A stretch of DNA of 64,000 bases from Promicromonospora panici (GTDB lineage Bacteria; Actinomycetota; Actinomycetes; Actinomycetales; Cellulomonadaceae): contig NZ_UWYY01000009.1 of assembly GCF_900608595.1 (NCBI RefSeq), positions 186,001 to 250,000 of the forward strand. Reading direction: 5' to 3'. Positions 33,484 to 41,205 of the stretch are shown piece after piece. The notes under the pieces were generated by a model. That model was not told the DNA's origin. It was given only the letters and a program-made list of their open reading frames with translations, and ran no database searches. The translations under genes and the position numbers were made by a program. Position 1 is the first letter of the stretch. Each line of letters starts with the position of its first letter.

Positions 33484-33539
33484 CCATCAGACTTAGTGGC
33501 CCGCGGCTTCCGACGTGTTCGCGGTACTCGCAATCCTGC

Positions 33540-34223
33540 CTACCACGCGAATCTCGCCGCCGGCGGCACCTCGTCCAGCGTCCGGATCCGGTCCACCACC
33601 TCCGGGTGCCGGTCGTGCCGGTCCAGCAGCACCGCGCCGAGCCCGGCGTCGAGCGGGCCCTGGTAGTCCTTCTCGATGTCGTTGCCGACCATGAGCACGT
33701 CACCCGGCGCGACGCCGAGGACCTCGCAGGCCGCGTTGTAGGCGCGCGGGTCGGGTTTGCCCGCCGGCAGGTCGTCGGACGCGACGACGACGTCGAGGTG
33801 CTCGGCCAGGCCCACCCGCTCCAGCTTGTTCGCCTGGTGGGCGGAGTCGCCGTTGGTGAGCACCGCGGCGACGAGGCCGGCGTCGTGCACGCGATGCAGG
33901 GCTGGCACGGCGTCGTCGAACGCGGTCCAGGCCCGCTCGTAGCGGGTCAGGTAGCCGGAGAAGAGCTCCTCGGCCTCGGCGTCGGTGGCGTCGACACCCA
34001 GGAACTCGCGCACGCGGACCGTCCGCTGCTGCGCGAAGGTGAGCTCGCGCCGCTGGTAGCGCTCGTAGGCCCCCTCCGCGATCGTGGCCCACGCGGTGAC
34101 CAGCTCGTCCGGGTCGTCGAGGTCCAGACCCAGCTCGGGCAACCAGTCGAGAAGTGCCGCCCGAGAGGCGCCCTCCTGGTCCACGAGTGTGTCGTCGAGA
34201 TCGAAGAGAACGACTTTCAGCAC
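33540..34223 (-). CDS. HAD-superfamily phosphatase
   Basis: A 227-residue haloacid-dehalogenase-type hydrolase. VVLFDLDDTLVD carries the nucleophile Asp8 and acid/base Asp10 (motif I), VAAVLTNGDSAHQANKL is motif II (Thr), and the Lys in GKPDPRAYNAAC with VLMVGNDIEKDYQG (paired acidic residues) gives motifs III and IV. The helical C1 cap spans about residues 15-90. Such enzymes dephosphorylate small metabolites like phosphoglycolate, nucleotides or sugar phosphates; the sequence does not say which. It lies 70 nt after the SDR gene on the same strand with a hairpin between, so it likely has its own promoter. Confidence 0.88.
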   Translation of the reverse strand: MLKVVLFDLDDTLVDQEGASRAALLDWLPELGLDLDDPDELVTAWATIAEGAYERYQRRELTFAQQRTVRVREFLGVDATDAEAEELFSGYLTRYERAWTAFDDAVPALHRVHDAGLVAAVLTNGDSAHQANKLERVGLAEHLDVVVASDDLPAGKPDPRAYNAACEVLGVAPGDVLMVGNDIEKDYQGPLDAGLGAVLLDRHDRHPEVVDRIRTLDEVPPAARFAW

Positions 34224-34245
34224 GCTCGCATCGTGTCACACGCAG

Positions 34246-34276
34246 GCCGGCGCACCACCCACGGTGGCACGCCGGC
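34246..34276 (-). terminator. Hairpin after the SDR gene
   Basis: GCCGGCGCACCAC (34246-34258) and GTGGCACGCCGGC (34264-34276) pair at 11 of 13 positions with a 5-nt loop. It lies between the SDR stop and the HAD start on the minus strand, where a terminator would be expected. Confidence 0.5.
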
Positions 34277-34293
34277 AGTGCGCGGTCGACGAC

Positions 34294-35034
34294 CTACGCC
34301 CCTCCCGTCAGCCCCACGACCTGGCCGTTGACCGCGGTGTTGGCCGCAGACCCGAGCCAGACGACCGCGGTCGCCACCTCGGCCGCGTCCAGCAGCCGGC
34401 CGAGCGGCGACCGGTCGGCGTACATCTGCCCCACCTGCTCGACGATGTGGGTGTTGGTGGCGGTCCTGGTCAGCCCCAGCATCGCCACGTTGGAGAGCAC
34501 GTCGCCGTCCCGCCCGAGCGAGAACGCGACCGAACGGCTGAAGCCGTGCAGCGCCGCCTTGGCCGCGACGTAGTACTCGGCCCCGGGCGCGCCGTCGGTC
34601 ACGAGCGACGACGAGACGTGCACGAGCCGGCCCCAGCCGGCCGCCCGCATCAGGGGCGTCACGGCGCGGGTCAGCCGGATGGCGCCCTCGACGTTGCCGC
34701 GGATCAGCCCGGTCCACTGCTCGTCGGGCACGGTGTCGAACGGCACCATGTCGCCCCAGGCCACCGCATTGTTGACCAGCACGTCCACCCGGCCCGTGGC
34801 CTCGAGGGCCGTCGCGACGAGCGCCTCGGCGGCGTCCGGATCCGCCTGGTCGTACCGGGCGACCACCGCACGGTCGCCGATCTCGTCGGCCACCTTCCGC
34901 GCCTCGTCGCGGGCATTGCGGTAGGTGAGCACCACATTCGCGCCCTCCGCCGCGAAGGCCGTGGCGATCCGTCGCCCGACGCCGCCCGATGCGCCGGTCA
35001 CGATGACTGTCCGTTCCTGAAGTCCGATGTCCAT
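34294..35034 (-). CDS. Short-chain dehydrogenase/reductase (SDR, FabG-like)
   Basis: A 246-residue classical SDR. TGASGGVGRRIATAFA is the glycine-rich cofactor loop, VLVNNAVAWGDM the NNAG-equivalent (here NNAV), and the catalytic Ser-Tyr-Lys are in VSSSLVTDGAPGAEYYVAAKAA. TYRNAR at the end of strand 2 suggests NADPH preference. SDRs of this group reduce ketones or act like FabG; the substrate is unknown. It is divergent from the XRE-type regulator at 35135, with 100 bp between, an arrangement in which the regulator usually represses its SDR partner. Confidence 0.9.
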   Translation of the reverse strand: MDIGLQERTVIVTGASGGVGRRIATAFAAEGANVVLTYRNARDEARKVADEIGDRAVVARYDQADPDAAEALVATALEATGRVDVLVNNAVAWGDMVPFDTVPDEQWTGLIRGNVEGAIRLTRAVTPLMRAAGWGRLVHVSSSLVTDGAPGAEYYVAAKAALHGFSRSVAFSLGRDGDVLSNVAMLGLTRTATNTHIVEQVGQMYADRSPLGRLLDAAEVATAVVWLGSAANTAVNGQVVGLTGGA

Positions 35035-35122
35035 GGCTCCACGGTGCGCGGGCCGCCGTCGGGCAACCAGGCCGCCCTGAGGCTGGCCCCGAGAGGGCCA
35101 CCCTCCGCGCCGCCCCCCCGCC

Positions 35123-35128
35123 TACTCT
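35123..35128 (+). promoter_or_regulatory. -10 element TACTCT for the XRE regulator
   Basis: TACTCT ends 6 nt before the ATG at 35135. A repeat TGGCCC/GGGCCA (35084-35089, 35095-35100) sits about 25-35 nt upstream and may be the autoregulatory operator shared with the divergent SDR gene. Confidence 0.45.
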
Positions 35129-35134
35129 GGAGCC

Positions 35135-35971
35135 ATGACCAGCGAGCTCGGCAAACTTCTGCGCGCTCACCGCGAGGCCCTCGCCCCGGAGGACGTCGGC
35201 CTGCCGCGCGGCGCCCGACGCCGGACGCCAGGCCTGCGCCGCTCCGAGCTCGCCACCCTCGCCGAGGTCAGCGTCGAGTACCTGACGCGCCTGGAGCAGG
35301 GCCGCGACAAGCACCCCTCGCCAGAGATCCTGGGGGCGCTGGCGGACGCGCTCCGGCTGGCGTCCGACGAGCGCTTCCTCCTGCTGCGCGCCACCAAGGG
35401 CACCGGCGGCGCATGCACCAGCGATCCGCCCGCCGACTCGGTACGGCCGCCCGTCCGGATGCTCCTCGACAGGCTGGAGCCGTCGCCGGCGGTACTGCTC
35501 AACCGCCTGGGAGACGTGCTCGCCGCGACGCGCACGTACCGTCGCATGCTGGAGCCGTTCGGCCTGTTCGACGACGACCACCCCAACCTGCTGCGGTTCG
35601 TCCTGACCGAGCCTCGCGCCCGGCAGGCCTACCCGGACTGGGAGCGTGTCGCCGACCGGCAGGTCGCGGCGCTCCGGATGGAGTCGACCCCGGGTGACCC
35701 GCACGTCACCGAGCTTGCCGACGCCATGTCGGTGCTGGCCGGCGCGGCGTTCAGCGACCGATTCGCCGCTCCGTTCCAGACCCGCTATCGCACCGCGACG
35801 GAGCGGATGCGGCATCCCGAGGCCGGCGACCTCCGGCTGGACCTCGAGACCCTGGCGCTGCCCGACGCCGACGACCAGCGCCTCGTGGTGCTCCTGCCGG
35901 CGGACGAGGCGACGTCGGCCGCGCTCGACCGGCTGGCCGGCCGCCGGCCGGGTGCGCTGCGCGCCGTCTGA
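35135..35971 (+). CDS. XRE-family regulator with MmyB-like ligand-binding domain
   Basis: A 278-residue regulator. GKLLRAHREALAPEDVGLP followed by RRTPGLRRSELATLAEVSVE and YLTRLEQGRDKHPS is the helix-turn-helix typical of the actinobacterial MmyB group (residues 5-80). The C-terminal PAS-like ligand domain (about 105-275) carries LLNRLGDVLAATRTYRRMLE, NLLRFVLTEPRARQAYPDWE and a late ETLALPDADDQRLVVLLPAD, all as in the family. MmyB-type regulators commonly repress a divergent oxidoreductase and bind fatty-acid-like ligands. Here the target is most likely the SDR gene at 34294. Confidence 0.9.
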   Translation: MTSELGKLLRAHREALAPEDVGLPRGARRRTPGLRRSELATLAEVSVEYLTRLEQGRDKHPSPEILGALADALRLASDERFLLLRATKGTGGACTSDPPADSVRPPVRMLLDRLEPSPAVLLNRLGDVLAATRTYRRMLEPFGLFDDDHPNLLRFVLTEPRARQAYPDWERVADRQVAALRMESTPGDPHVTELADAMSVLAGAAFSDRFAAPFQTRYRTATERMRHPEAGDLRLDLETLALPDADDQRLVVLLPADEATSAALDRLAGRRPGALRAV

Positions 35972-36107
35972 CCACGAGCGCGAGCCAGATCGACGAATTT
36001 CAGAAACAACGGATGAACTTCGCGATCTGAGGCAACGAAACCGCAGGTCCGAACGTCCCTGGGTAGCGACAGACTCCCTGTCCCTACCCAGTTGGGGGAT
36101 CCAGTTC

Positions 36108-37805
36108 ATGACCGCACGCCGCTTGCCCCGTCCATCTCCGCGCCTACTCACGATGGGGGTGGCCACCGTGCTGGCCCTCGGTCTGCTCGGAGAGGGGGCC
36201 GCGACCGACATCGCGTCCGCGTCACCATCAACGACCGACACGACCACTGCGCGCATGGCTGCCGCGGAGCCGGGCCTCCGCTTCGCCCCGGCGGCCAAGG
36301 AAGTCGAGGCCTACGTCTACGACGGCCACGTGTACTTCGACTCGGGCGTCTGGATGGCCGCCTATGGCCAGGGCTATGAGTTCCGGACCACACGCGAGAA
36401 GGTCTCCGACCCGGTCTCGCTCACCAAGACCGTGATCCGCGGCGACGAGCGGACCACCACGAAGGCGCCCGCCAGGATCGTCGACGGGATGAACGGCTTC
36501 AAGAAGGGGCTTACGGTCCAGATCGTCGATGCCAAGGGCAACGTCCTGTACAAGAAGTCCCGCACCCTGTGCCTGGGCGGTTACGAGCGCCAGCGGGTCG
36601 AGCCCACCGGCCACACCGAGCCGATCTACCCCTCGTGGTGCGGCGGCAACTGGTTCACGAAGTCCACGGTGTTCGGGCTCGAGCAGGGCTGGGCAACCCA
36701 GCTCGACACGTACTTCGAGCTGAAGACCACGAAGACGAACCTCCGGATGACCGTGACCGTCAACGATCGCGTCGCGAGGTTCCTCGGCATGCCCGCTGAC
36801 AGCCGCTCGGTGTCGCAGCGCGTCAAGGTCGTCGACGAGTGCCAGATGGTGGACTGCGGTGAGGTCGGGGAGCTGCTGCTGGGCGAGCCCGACGAGGGCT
36901 TCAGCACCCTGGCGGAGGGCGAGCCCACACCCCAGGAGCAGCGCCGGCAGGCGCACACCACCGGCGCGCACGGCGGCTCGGGTGACAGCTCGGAGCCCAC
37001 GCACCGCACGAACCTCTTCACGCTTCAGGACGCCGGCCAGGAGCACGGCACCGATCACCCCGCGCTCGGCCAGCCGGGATCGACACCCTCGACCAAGACC
37101 CCGGACGAGGACACCCTTCCTGACCTGGTGTCCGTGCCCGCGTGGCAGATCGGGACCGAGCGAGAGGGTCGTACGGACCGGCTCACCTTCAACGCCCACG
37201 AGTGGAACGCCGGGCCGGGTCCGCTGGTCGTCGAGGGCTACCGCCGGGGCGCCACCGAGGTCATGGACGCCTACCAGTTCTTCTACAAGGACGGCAAGGA
37301 GATCGGTAGCACCAAGACCGGGACCATGAAGTACCACGACGCTCCCGAGCACGACCACTGGCACTTCCTGGACTTCGCGAAGTACGAGCTCGTCAAGCCC
37401 GACGGCTCCCTGGTGACGACGAGCGGCAAGCAGTCGTGGTGCCTGGCGCCGACCGACCCCGTCGACCTCTCGGTGCCGGGCGCCACCTGGCGTCCGGAGG
37501 CGATCGGCCTCGACAGCACGTGCGGCGACCGGTCCGCCCTGTGGCTGCGCGAGGTGCTGCCCACCGGCTGGGGCGACACCTACAGCCAGTACCAGACCCA
37601 GGCGTTCAAGCTGACCGGCGTCCCCAACGGGACCTACCAGATCAAGATCACGGTGAACCCGAATGGTGCTCTGCACGAGCGGACGGACTCCAACAACGTG
37701 AGCTACCGGACCGTGGTCCTCGGCGGGACGCCCGGCAAGCGTACGGTGACGGTGCCGCCGTACGAGGGCATCGACACGGAGACCGAGGTGGGGTGGCGGG
37801 GCTGA
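36108..37805 (+). CDS. Secreted lysyl-oxidase-like copper amine oxidase
   Basis: A 565-residue exported protein. A signal peptide spans about residues 1-42. Residues 55-250 are a beta-rich N-terminal region of unknown type with two Cys pairs (LCLGGYER...PSWCGGNW; DECQMVDCGE). After a charged linker (255-340), residues 345-550 match the lysyl oxidase catalytic domain: the copper site is His410 and His415/His417/His419 (EHDHWHF), and the residues that build the LTQ cofactor in animal enzymes are present as Lys441 (SGKQSWCL) and Tyr492 (GWGDTYSQYQ). It should oxidise primary amines, perhaps lysine side chains of surface proteins, releasing peroxide. The start ATG follows GGGGG by 10 nt; the open frame upstream overlaps the regulator and is a shadow. 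Confidence 0.82.
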   Translation: MTARRLPRPSPRLLTMGVATVLALGLLGEGAATDIASASPSTTDTTTARMAAAEPGLRFAPAAKEVEAYVYDGHVYFDSGVWMAAYGQGYEFRTTREKVSDPVSLTKTVIRGDERTTTKAPARIVDGMNGFKKGLTVQIVDAKGNVLYKKSRTLCLGGYERQRVEPTGHTEPIYPSWCGGNWFTKSTVFGLEQGWATQLDTYFELKTTKTNLRMTVTVNDRVARFLGMPADSRSVSQRVKVVDECQMVDCGEVGELLLGEPDEGFSTLAEGEPTPQEQRRQAHTTGAHGGSGDSSEPTHRTNLFTLQDAGQEHGTDHPALGQPGSTPSTKTPDEDTLPDLVSVPAWQIGTEREGRTDRLTFNAHEWNAGPGPLVVEGYRRGATEVMDAYQFFYKDGKEIGSTKTGTMKYHDAPEHDHWHFLDFAKYELVKPDGSLVTTSGKQSWCLAPTDPVDLSVPGATWRPEAIGLDSTCGDRSALWLREVLPTGWGDTYSQYQTQAFKLTGVPNGTYQIKITVNPNGALHERTDSNNVSYRTVVLGGTPGKRTVTVPPYEGIDTETEVGWRG

Positions 37806-37840
37806 CCCCTCCACCCCCGTTCATGAGGGCCGGCGCTGCG

Positions 37841-37846
37841 TAGGCT
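37841..37846 (+). promoter_or_regulatory. -10 element TAGGCT for the crotonase gene
   Basis: TAGGCT is 7 nt from the ATG at 37854, which lacks a Shine-Dalgarno sequence. The gap after the lysyl oxidase gene is only 48 nt, so this is the main sign that the crotonase is transcribed separately. Confidence 0.45.
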
Positions 37847-37853
37847 GCGCCCC

Positions 37854-38633
37854 ATGAACGTCAGCACGACGCCGTCGGCCGCCCCGTCCGGGAGCCGCAT
37901 CACCTGCAGCCTCTCGGACGGGATCGCCGACGTCCGCCTGGACCGTCCCGACAAGCTCAACGCGCTGTCGCTCGCGATGCTCGGCGATCTCAGGGCGACC
38001 GCGCGCCGCCTGCGGCGCGAGCCCGGGCTGCGCGCGGTGGTCATCTCGGGCAACGGCCGCTCGTTCTGCGCGGGGCTCGACCTCGGCGCGGCGGCCCGCG
38101 ACCCCGCCGCCGTCGCGCGGGCGTTCGTCCCGACGCCGCGCGGCACCAACCTGTTTCAGGAGGCCTGCTGGGCATGGCGGCGGCTGCCCGTCCCGGTGAT
38201 CGCCGCGGTGCACGGGCACGTCCTCGGGGCGGGCGTACAGATCGCCCTCGCCGCGGACCTGCGCCTCACCGCGCCCGACGCCCGCTGGTCCGTCAAGGAG
38301 GTCGAGCGCGGCCTGGTCCCCGACATGTCCGGGATCCGCGCGCTGACCCAGCTCGTCGGCATCGAGACGGCGAAGCGCCTCACCTTCACCGCAGAGGAGT
38401 TCACAGGGGCCGACGCCGGAGGGCTCGGCCTGGCGGGGACGGTCACCGACACTCCCCTGGACGAGGCGTTCGCGCTGGCCGCCCGGATCTCCGAGCGACG
38501 CCCGGAGGCCGTGGCCGCGGCGAAGCGGCTGTTCGACCGGCGCTGGTCGTCGGGCGACCGGCGTACGTTCGCAGCCGAGCGCTGGGCGCAGCTGAAGCTG
38601 CTCCCGGGCGCGCTGAAGGCGCTCCAGCGATAA
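37854..38633 (+). CDS. Enoyl-CoA hydratase/isomerase (crotonase family)
   Basis: A 259-residue crotonase. VRLDRPDKLNALSLAMLGDL begins the fold, VVISGNGRSFCAGLDLGAA gives the first oxyanion-hole turn, and VHGHVLGAGVQIALAADLRL the second. VKEVERGLVPDMSGIRALTQ occupies the region of the catalytic acids; one Glu of the classical hydratase pair appears replaced by Asp, so isomerase or hydrolase activity is possible. Family members act in fatty acid or aromatic degradation. There is no neighbouring acyl-CoA dehydrogenase or thiolase; the gene ends 3 nt before a 71-bp palindromic repeat shared with two other places in the window. Confidence 0.87.
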   Translation: MNVSTTPSAAPSGSRITCSLSDGIADVRLDRPDKLNALSLAMLGDLRATARRLRREPGLRAVVISGNGRSFCAGLDLGAAARDPAAVARAFVPTPRGTNLFQEACWAWRRLPVPVIAAVHGHVLGAGVQIALAADLRLTAPDARWSVKEVERGLVPDMSGIRALTQLVGIETAKRLTFTAEEFTGADAGGLGLAGTVTDTPLDEAFALAARISERRPEAVAAAKRLFDRRWSSGDRRTFAAERWAQLKLLPGALKALQR

Positions 38634-38636
38634 CCC

Positions 38637-38707
38637 CCTTTGTTGTGGGCGTGATCGTTGCGATGAGACGCCCGTTTTAGGCGCAACGATCACGCCCACA
38701 ACAAAGG
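38637..38707. repeat. Dispersed palindromic element, copy A (26-bp arms, 19-nt loop)
   Basis: Perfect arms at 38637-38662 and 38682-38707, each carrying GTTGTGGGCGTGATCGTTGC or its complement, with a 19-nt loop containing CCCGTTTTAGG. It fills the gap between the convergent crotonase and adenylate cyclase genes almost exactly (stops at 38633 and 38710). Copies B (45358) and C (49874) share the arms. It probably acts as a bidirectional terminator and may be a mobile REP/MITE-like repeat. Confidence 0.85.
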
Positions 38708-38709
38708 AG

Positions 38710-39777
38710 TCAGCCGCGGTAGGCGCGCTGGAGGCGGACCGGGGCCAGCCGGCCGATGCCGGGGACGTCGCGCGCGGGCTGCGCCGTGAGCGCGTAGTGC
38801 GACGTCGCGGCGAGCTGCGCGGCGGTGTCCTTGTCGACCAGGACGGTCGACGGGTCGGCCTGCTCCGTGAGGCGCGAGGCCAGGTTCACCGTCGGGCCGA
38901 AGATGTCGCCGAACCGGGACAGCACCCGGCCCCAGACGAGCCCGACGCGCACCGGGATCTCGGGCTCGCCGGGAGCCGCGGTACCGAGCGCCACGCCGGA
39001 GGTCTCGGCGAGGCCGAGGGCCACCTCGGCGCCGGTGGAGATGTCGTCCGTCACGAACAGGACGGCGTCGCCGATGGTCTTCACCACGCGCCCGCCCGCG
39101 TTGACGATGATGTCGCGCGCGCCGGCCTCGAACCGCTGCACGAACTCCGCCAGCTCCTCCGACCCCAGGCCCGCCGTGCGTTTCGTGAACGAGACGATGT
39201 CCGCGAACCCGACGGCCCGCAACAAAGGCAGCTGGTGGGTGTCGCTGCGGTCGTCCGAGTGCGCACCCGCGAACTCGATGGCCATGCGCCCGGTGAGCGC
39301 CGCGAGCTGACGCCGCCACGCGTGCTCGAGCTGACCCTGCAGCATCTCCGTCATCTCCGGGAGCCGGTCCAGGGCGAGCAGGCGGGCCGAGGTCTCGTCC
39401 AGCTCATAGCGCCGCGCGAGATGCTCCACGAGCGCCTCGACCTGCCACAGCGCCAGCCGGTCGGCCGTGTGCCCGACGGACCGGATGAACGTCATCTGGG
39501 CGCGCTCGTCCATCCGCTCCTCGTCGAACAGGCCGGCCGCGTCCTGGAGCGCCTCGACGTCGGCGTCGGTGAACCAGGTCTCCGTCGGATGCGTGACGGG
39601 CAGACCGATCCAGCGCCAATAGCGCGTCACGAACCCCTTGTCGAGCCCCGTCAGCTCCACGACCTGCGACAGCGTGTACTTGCGGGAGCCGCCCAGCAGC
39701 GTCTCGTCGAGGCGAGCAGCGGTGTCGGCACCCGGCGCGTCGTGGTGCGTGTGGGGGGTCTCGGAATTGTGGAGCAC
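38710..39777 (-). CDS. Class III adenylate cyclase, Rv1264-like with N-terminal regulatory domain
   Basis: A 355-residue nucleotide cyclase. Residues 30-170 form the all-helical autoregulatory domain seen in mycobacterial Rv1264 (YTLSQVVELTGLDKGFVTRY, then DEERMDERAQMTFIRSVGHT). The catalytic domain (about 190-345) has VGFADIVSFTKR with the first metal Asp, VVKTIGDAVLFV with the second Asp and the adenine-specifying Lys, and FGDIFGPTVNLASRLTEQAD with the late Asp/Asn and transition-state Asn/Arg. It should make cyclic AMP as a soluble homodimer; Rv1264 is held off by its N-terminal domain and switched by pH and lipid. Its gene is convergent with the crotonase across the palindromic element. 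Confidence 0.88.
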   Translation of the reverse strand: MLHNSETPHTHHDAPGADTAARLDETLLGGSRKYTLSQVVELTGLDKGFVTRYWRWIGLPVTHPTETWFTDADVEALQDAAGLFDEERMDERAQMTFIRSVGHTADRLALWQVEALVEHLARRYELDETSARLLALDRLPEMTEMLQGQLEHAWRRQLAALTGRMAIEFAGAHSDDRSDTHQLPLLRAVGFADIVSFTKRTAGLGSEELAEFVQRFEAGARDIIVNAGGRVVKTIGDAVLFVTDDISTGAEVALGLAETSGVALGTAAPGEPEIPVRVGLVWGRVLSRFGDIFGPTVNLASRLTEQADPSTVLVDKDTAAQLAATSHYALTAQPARDVPGIGRLAPVRLQRAYRG

Positions 39778-39801
39778 GTCACCACTGTAGGCGTGGGCAC
39801 C

Positions 39802-40098
39802 TCAGCCCCAGAACGTCAGCACCAGCGGGATCCCCGTGAGCACGAGCAGCATCCCGACCACGGTGACGACGTTCCACAGGCCCAGCCGCACGCCGCGCAC
39901 GCCGTCGTCGCGGTAGAGCAGGACCCAGACGACCATGAGCCACGAGATCCCGGCAGCGATCAGGCCCGCCGTCGGCGTCCCTTCGCTCTGCACGAAGCCC
40001 CGGTCCAGCCGGACGGTACTGATCAGATAGACCGCGACGATCGCCGCCGCACACACGATTGCCTTCGCCACACCGAGCGTGGCTCGACCTGCCTCCAT
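39802..40098 (-). CDS. Small three-helix membrane protein of unknown function
   Basis: A 98-residue protein with three hydrophobic segments at about 8-24, 43-61 and 74-95 (VVTVVGMLLVLTGIPLVLTF), and a single exposed loop RLDRGFVQSEGTPTAG. I do not recognise a family. ATG at 40098 is chosen over an upstream alternative start at 40119 since the latter adds only charged residues. It lies 24 nt upstream of the adenylate cyclase on the same strand, so the two may be co-transcribed. Confidence 0.65.
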   Translation of the reverse strand: MEAGRATLGVAKAIVCAAAIVAVYLISTVRLDRGFVQSEGTPTAGLIAAGISWLMVVWVLLYRDDGVRGVRLGLWNVVTVVGMLLVLTGIPLVLTFWG

Positions 40099-40243
40099 GG
40101 CACCTCCCGACCGTCGCACGCTGATCTTGCCTGCCGTCGCCTGTGGCGGACATTACCCCAGGCCACCCACCGTGCGGCAGGCAGTGCCGCCGACTTCACC
40201 CCGTGGTTCACCCGGCCGGTTCGGGAGCGGTCGGCCCGCGCGC

Positions 40244-41086
40244 TCAGCGCAGGTGCCAGACGTCGCCGGCGGTCACCGCGCGCTCCTCGCCCGACTCCAG
40301 GCGCACCACGAGCGCCCCCGACCCGTCCAGGCCCACGGCCTCACCCTCCAGCACGCCGGCCCCGCCGGCGAGCTCGGCCCGCACGCGAGTGCCCAGCGTC
40401 GCGGACACGGCCGTGTACTCGTCCAGGAGTCCGGCCGCCGCGGCGTCGCCGCCGGCCTGCTCCCATCGCCGGACGACGGCGTGCACCTCGCCGAGCAACC
40501 GCACCAGCACGTCGGTGCGGTCGGGCCGGGGGTGGCCCGCGAGCGCCAGCGAGGTCGCCGTCGGCACGGGGAGCTCGTCCGCGGACTGCGACACGTTGAG
40601 CCCGATCCCGAGCACCACGGCAGGCGGTGCGTTGTCGGGGGCAGCGCCCGGCGGCGCGGGCACCACCTCGGCGAGGATCCCGGCGACCTTGCGGTAGAGC
40701 CCCAGGCCGGCGACGGTGTCGACGGCGGGCAGCAGCACGTCGTTGGGCCACTTCACGGCGGCGGTGATCCCGCCTTCGGACACGGTGCGCACCACCGCGA
40801 GCCCGGCGAGCAGCGGGAGCCAGCCCAGCATCCCGGCGGGGACCTGGGGCCGCAGCAGCACGGACACGGTGAGCCCGGCGCGCGGCGGCGTCTCCCAGGA
40901 CCGCCCGGCCCGGCCCCGGCCCACGGTCTGGTGCTCGGCGACCAGAGCCGACGGCGCCGGCCAGGCGGCCGGGTCGGCGCGGACCGCCGCCACGAGGTCG
41001 GTGTTCGTGGAGGGCGAGGACTCGACCACCTCTACCCTGGCGAACCCGGGAACGGCGAGCTTGTCGGGATACAGGGACCGGTGCAC
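40244..41086 (-). CDS. birA: BirA biotin-[acetyl-CoA-carboxylase] ligase
   Basis: A 280-residue monofunctional biotin protein ligase with no N-terminal DNA-binding domain. VVESSPSTNTDLVAA and EHQTVGRGRAGRSWETP hold the GRGRxGRxW biotinyl-AMP loop; VKWPNDVL is the conserved strand with the biotin-contact Lys/Asn; GILAEVV precedes the ATP site; the C-terminal SH3-like domain ends with VRLESGEERAVTAGDVWHLR. It attaches biotin to the BCCP Lys566 of the carboxylase encoded at 46387. GTG at 41086 is preferred because the frame upstream (to 41185) is not conserved. It is divergent from the carboxyltransferase gene, a common arrangement in actinobacteria. Confidence 0.9.
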   Translation of the reverse strand: MHRSLYPDKLAVPGFARVEVVESSPSTNTDLVAAVRADPAAWPAPSALVAEHQTVGRGRAGRSWETPPRAGLTVSVLLRPQVPAGMLGWLPLLAGLAVVRTVSEGGITAAVKWPNDVLLPAVDTVAGLGLYRKVAGILAEVVPAPPGAAPDNAPPAVVLGIGLNVSQSADELPVPTATSLALAGHPRPDRTDVLVRLLGEVHAVVRRWEQAGGDAAAAGLLDEYTAVSATLGTRVRAELAGGAGVLEGEAVGLDGSGALVVRLESGEERAVTAGDVWHLR

Positions 41087-41193
41087 AACCTCATCCTCTC
41101 CCCTGGCTGCTGGGTCTGCCCTTGGAGGAAACCCACAAGTCAGCGGCGTGACCCGCTGGACGCTCACGCATCGAGCCTGAGGCATCCGACAAC

Positions 41194-41199
41194 TACGCT
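41194..41199 (+). promoter_or_regulatory. -10 element TACGCT for the carboxyltransferase operon
   Basis: TACGCT is 6 nt upstream of the GTG at 41206, in the 119-bp region between divergent birA and the carboxylase operon. Confidence 0.48.
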
Positions 41200-41205
41200 C
41201 GAACT

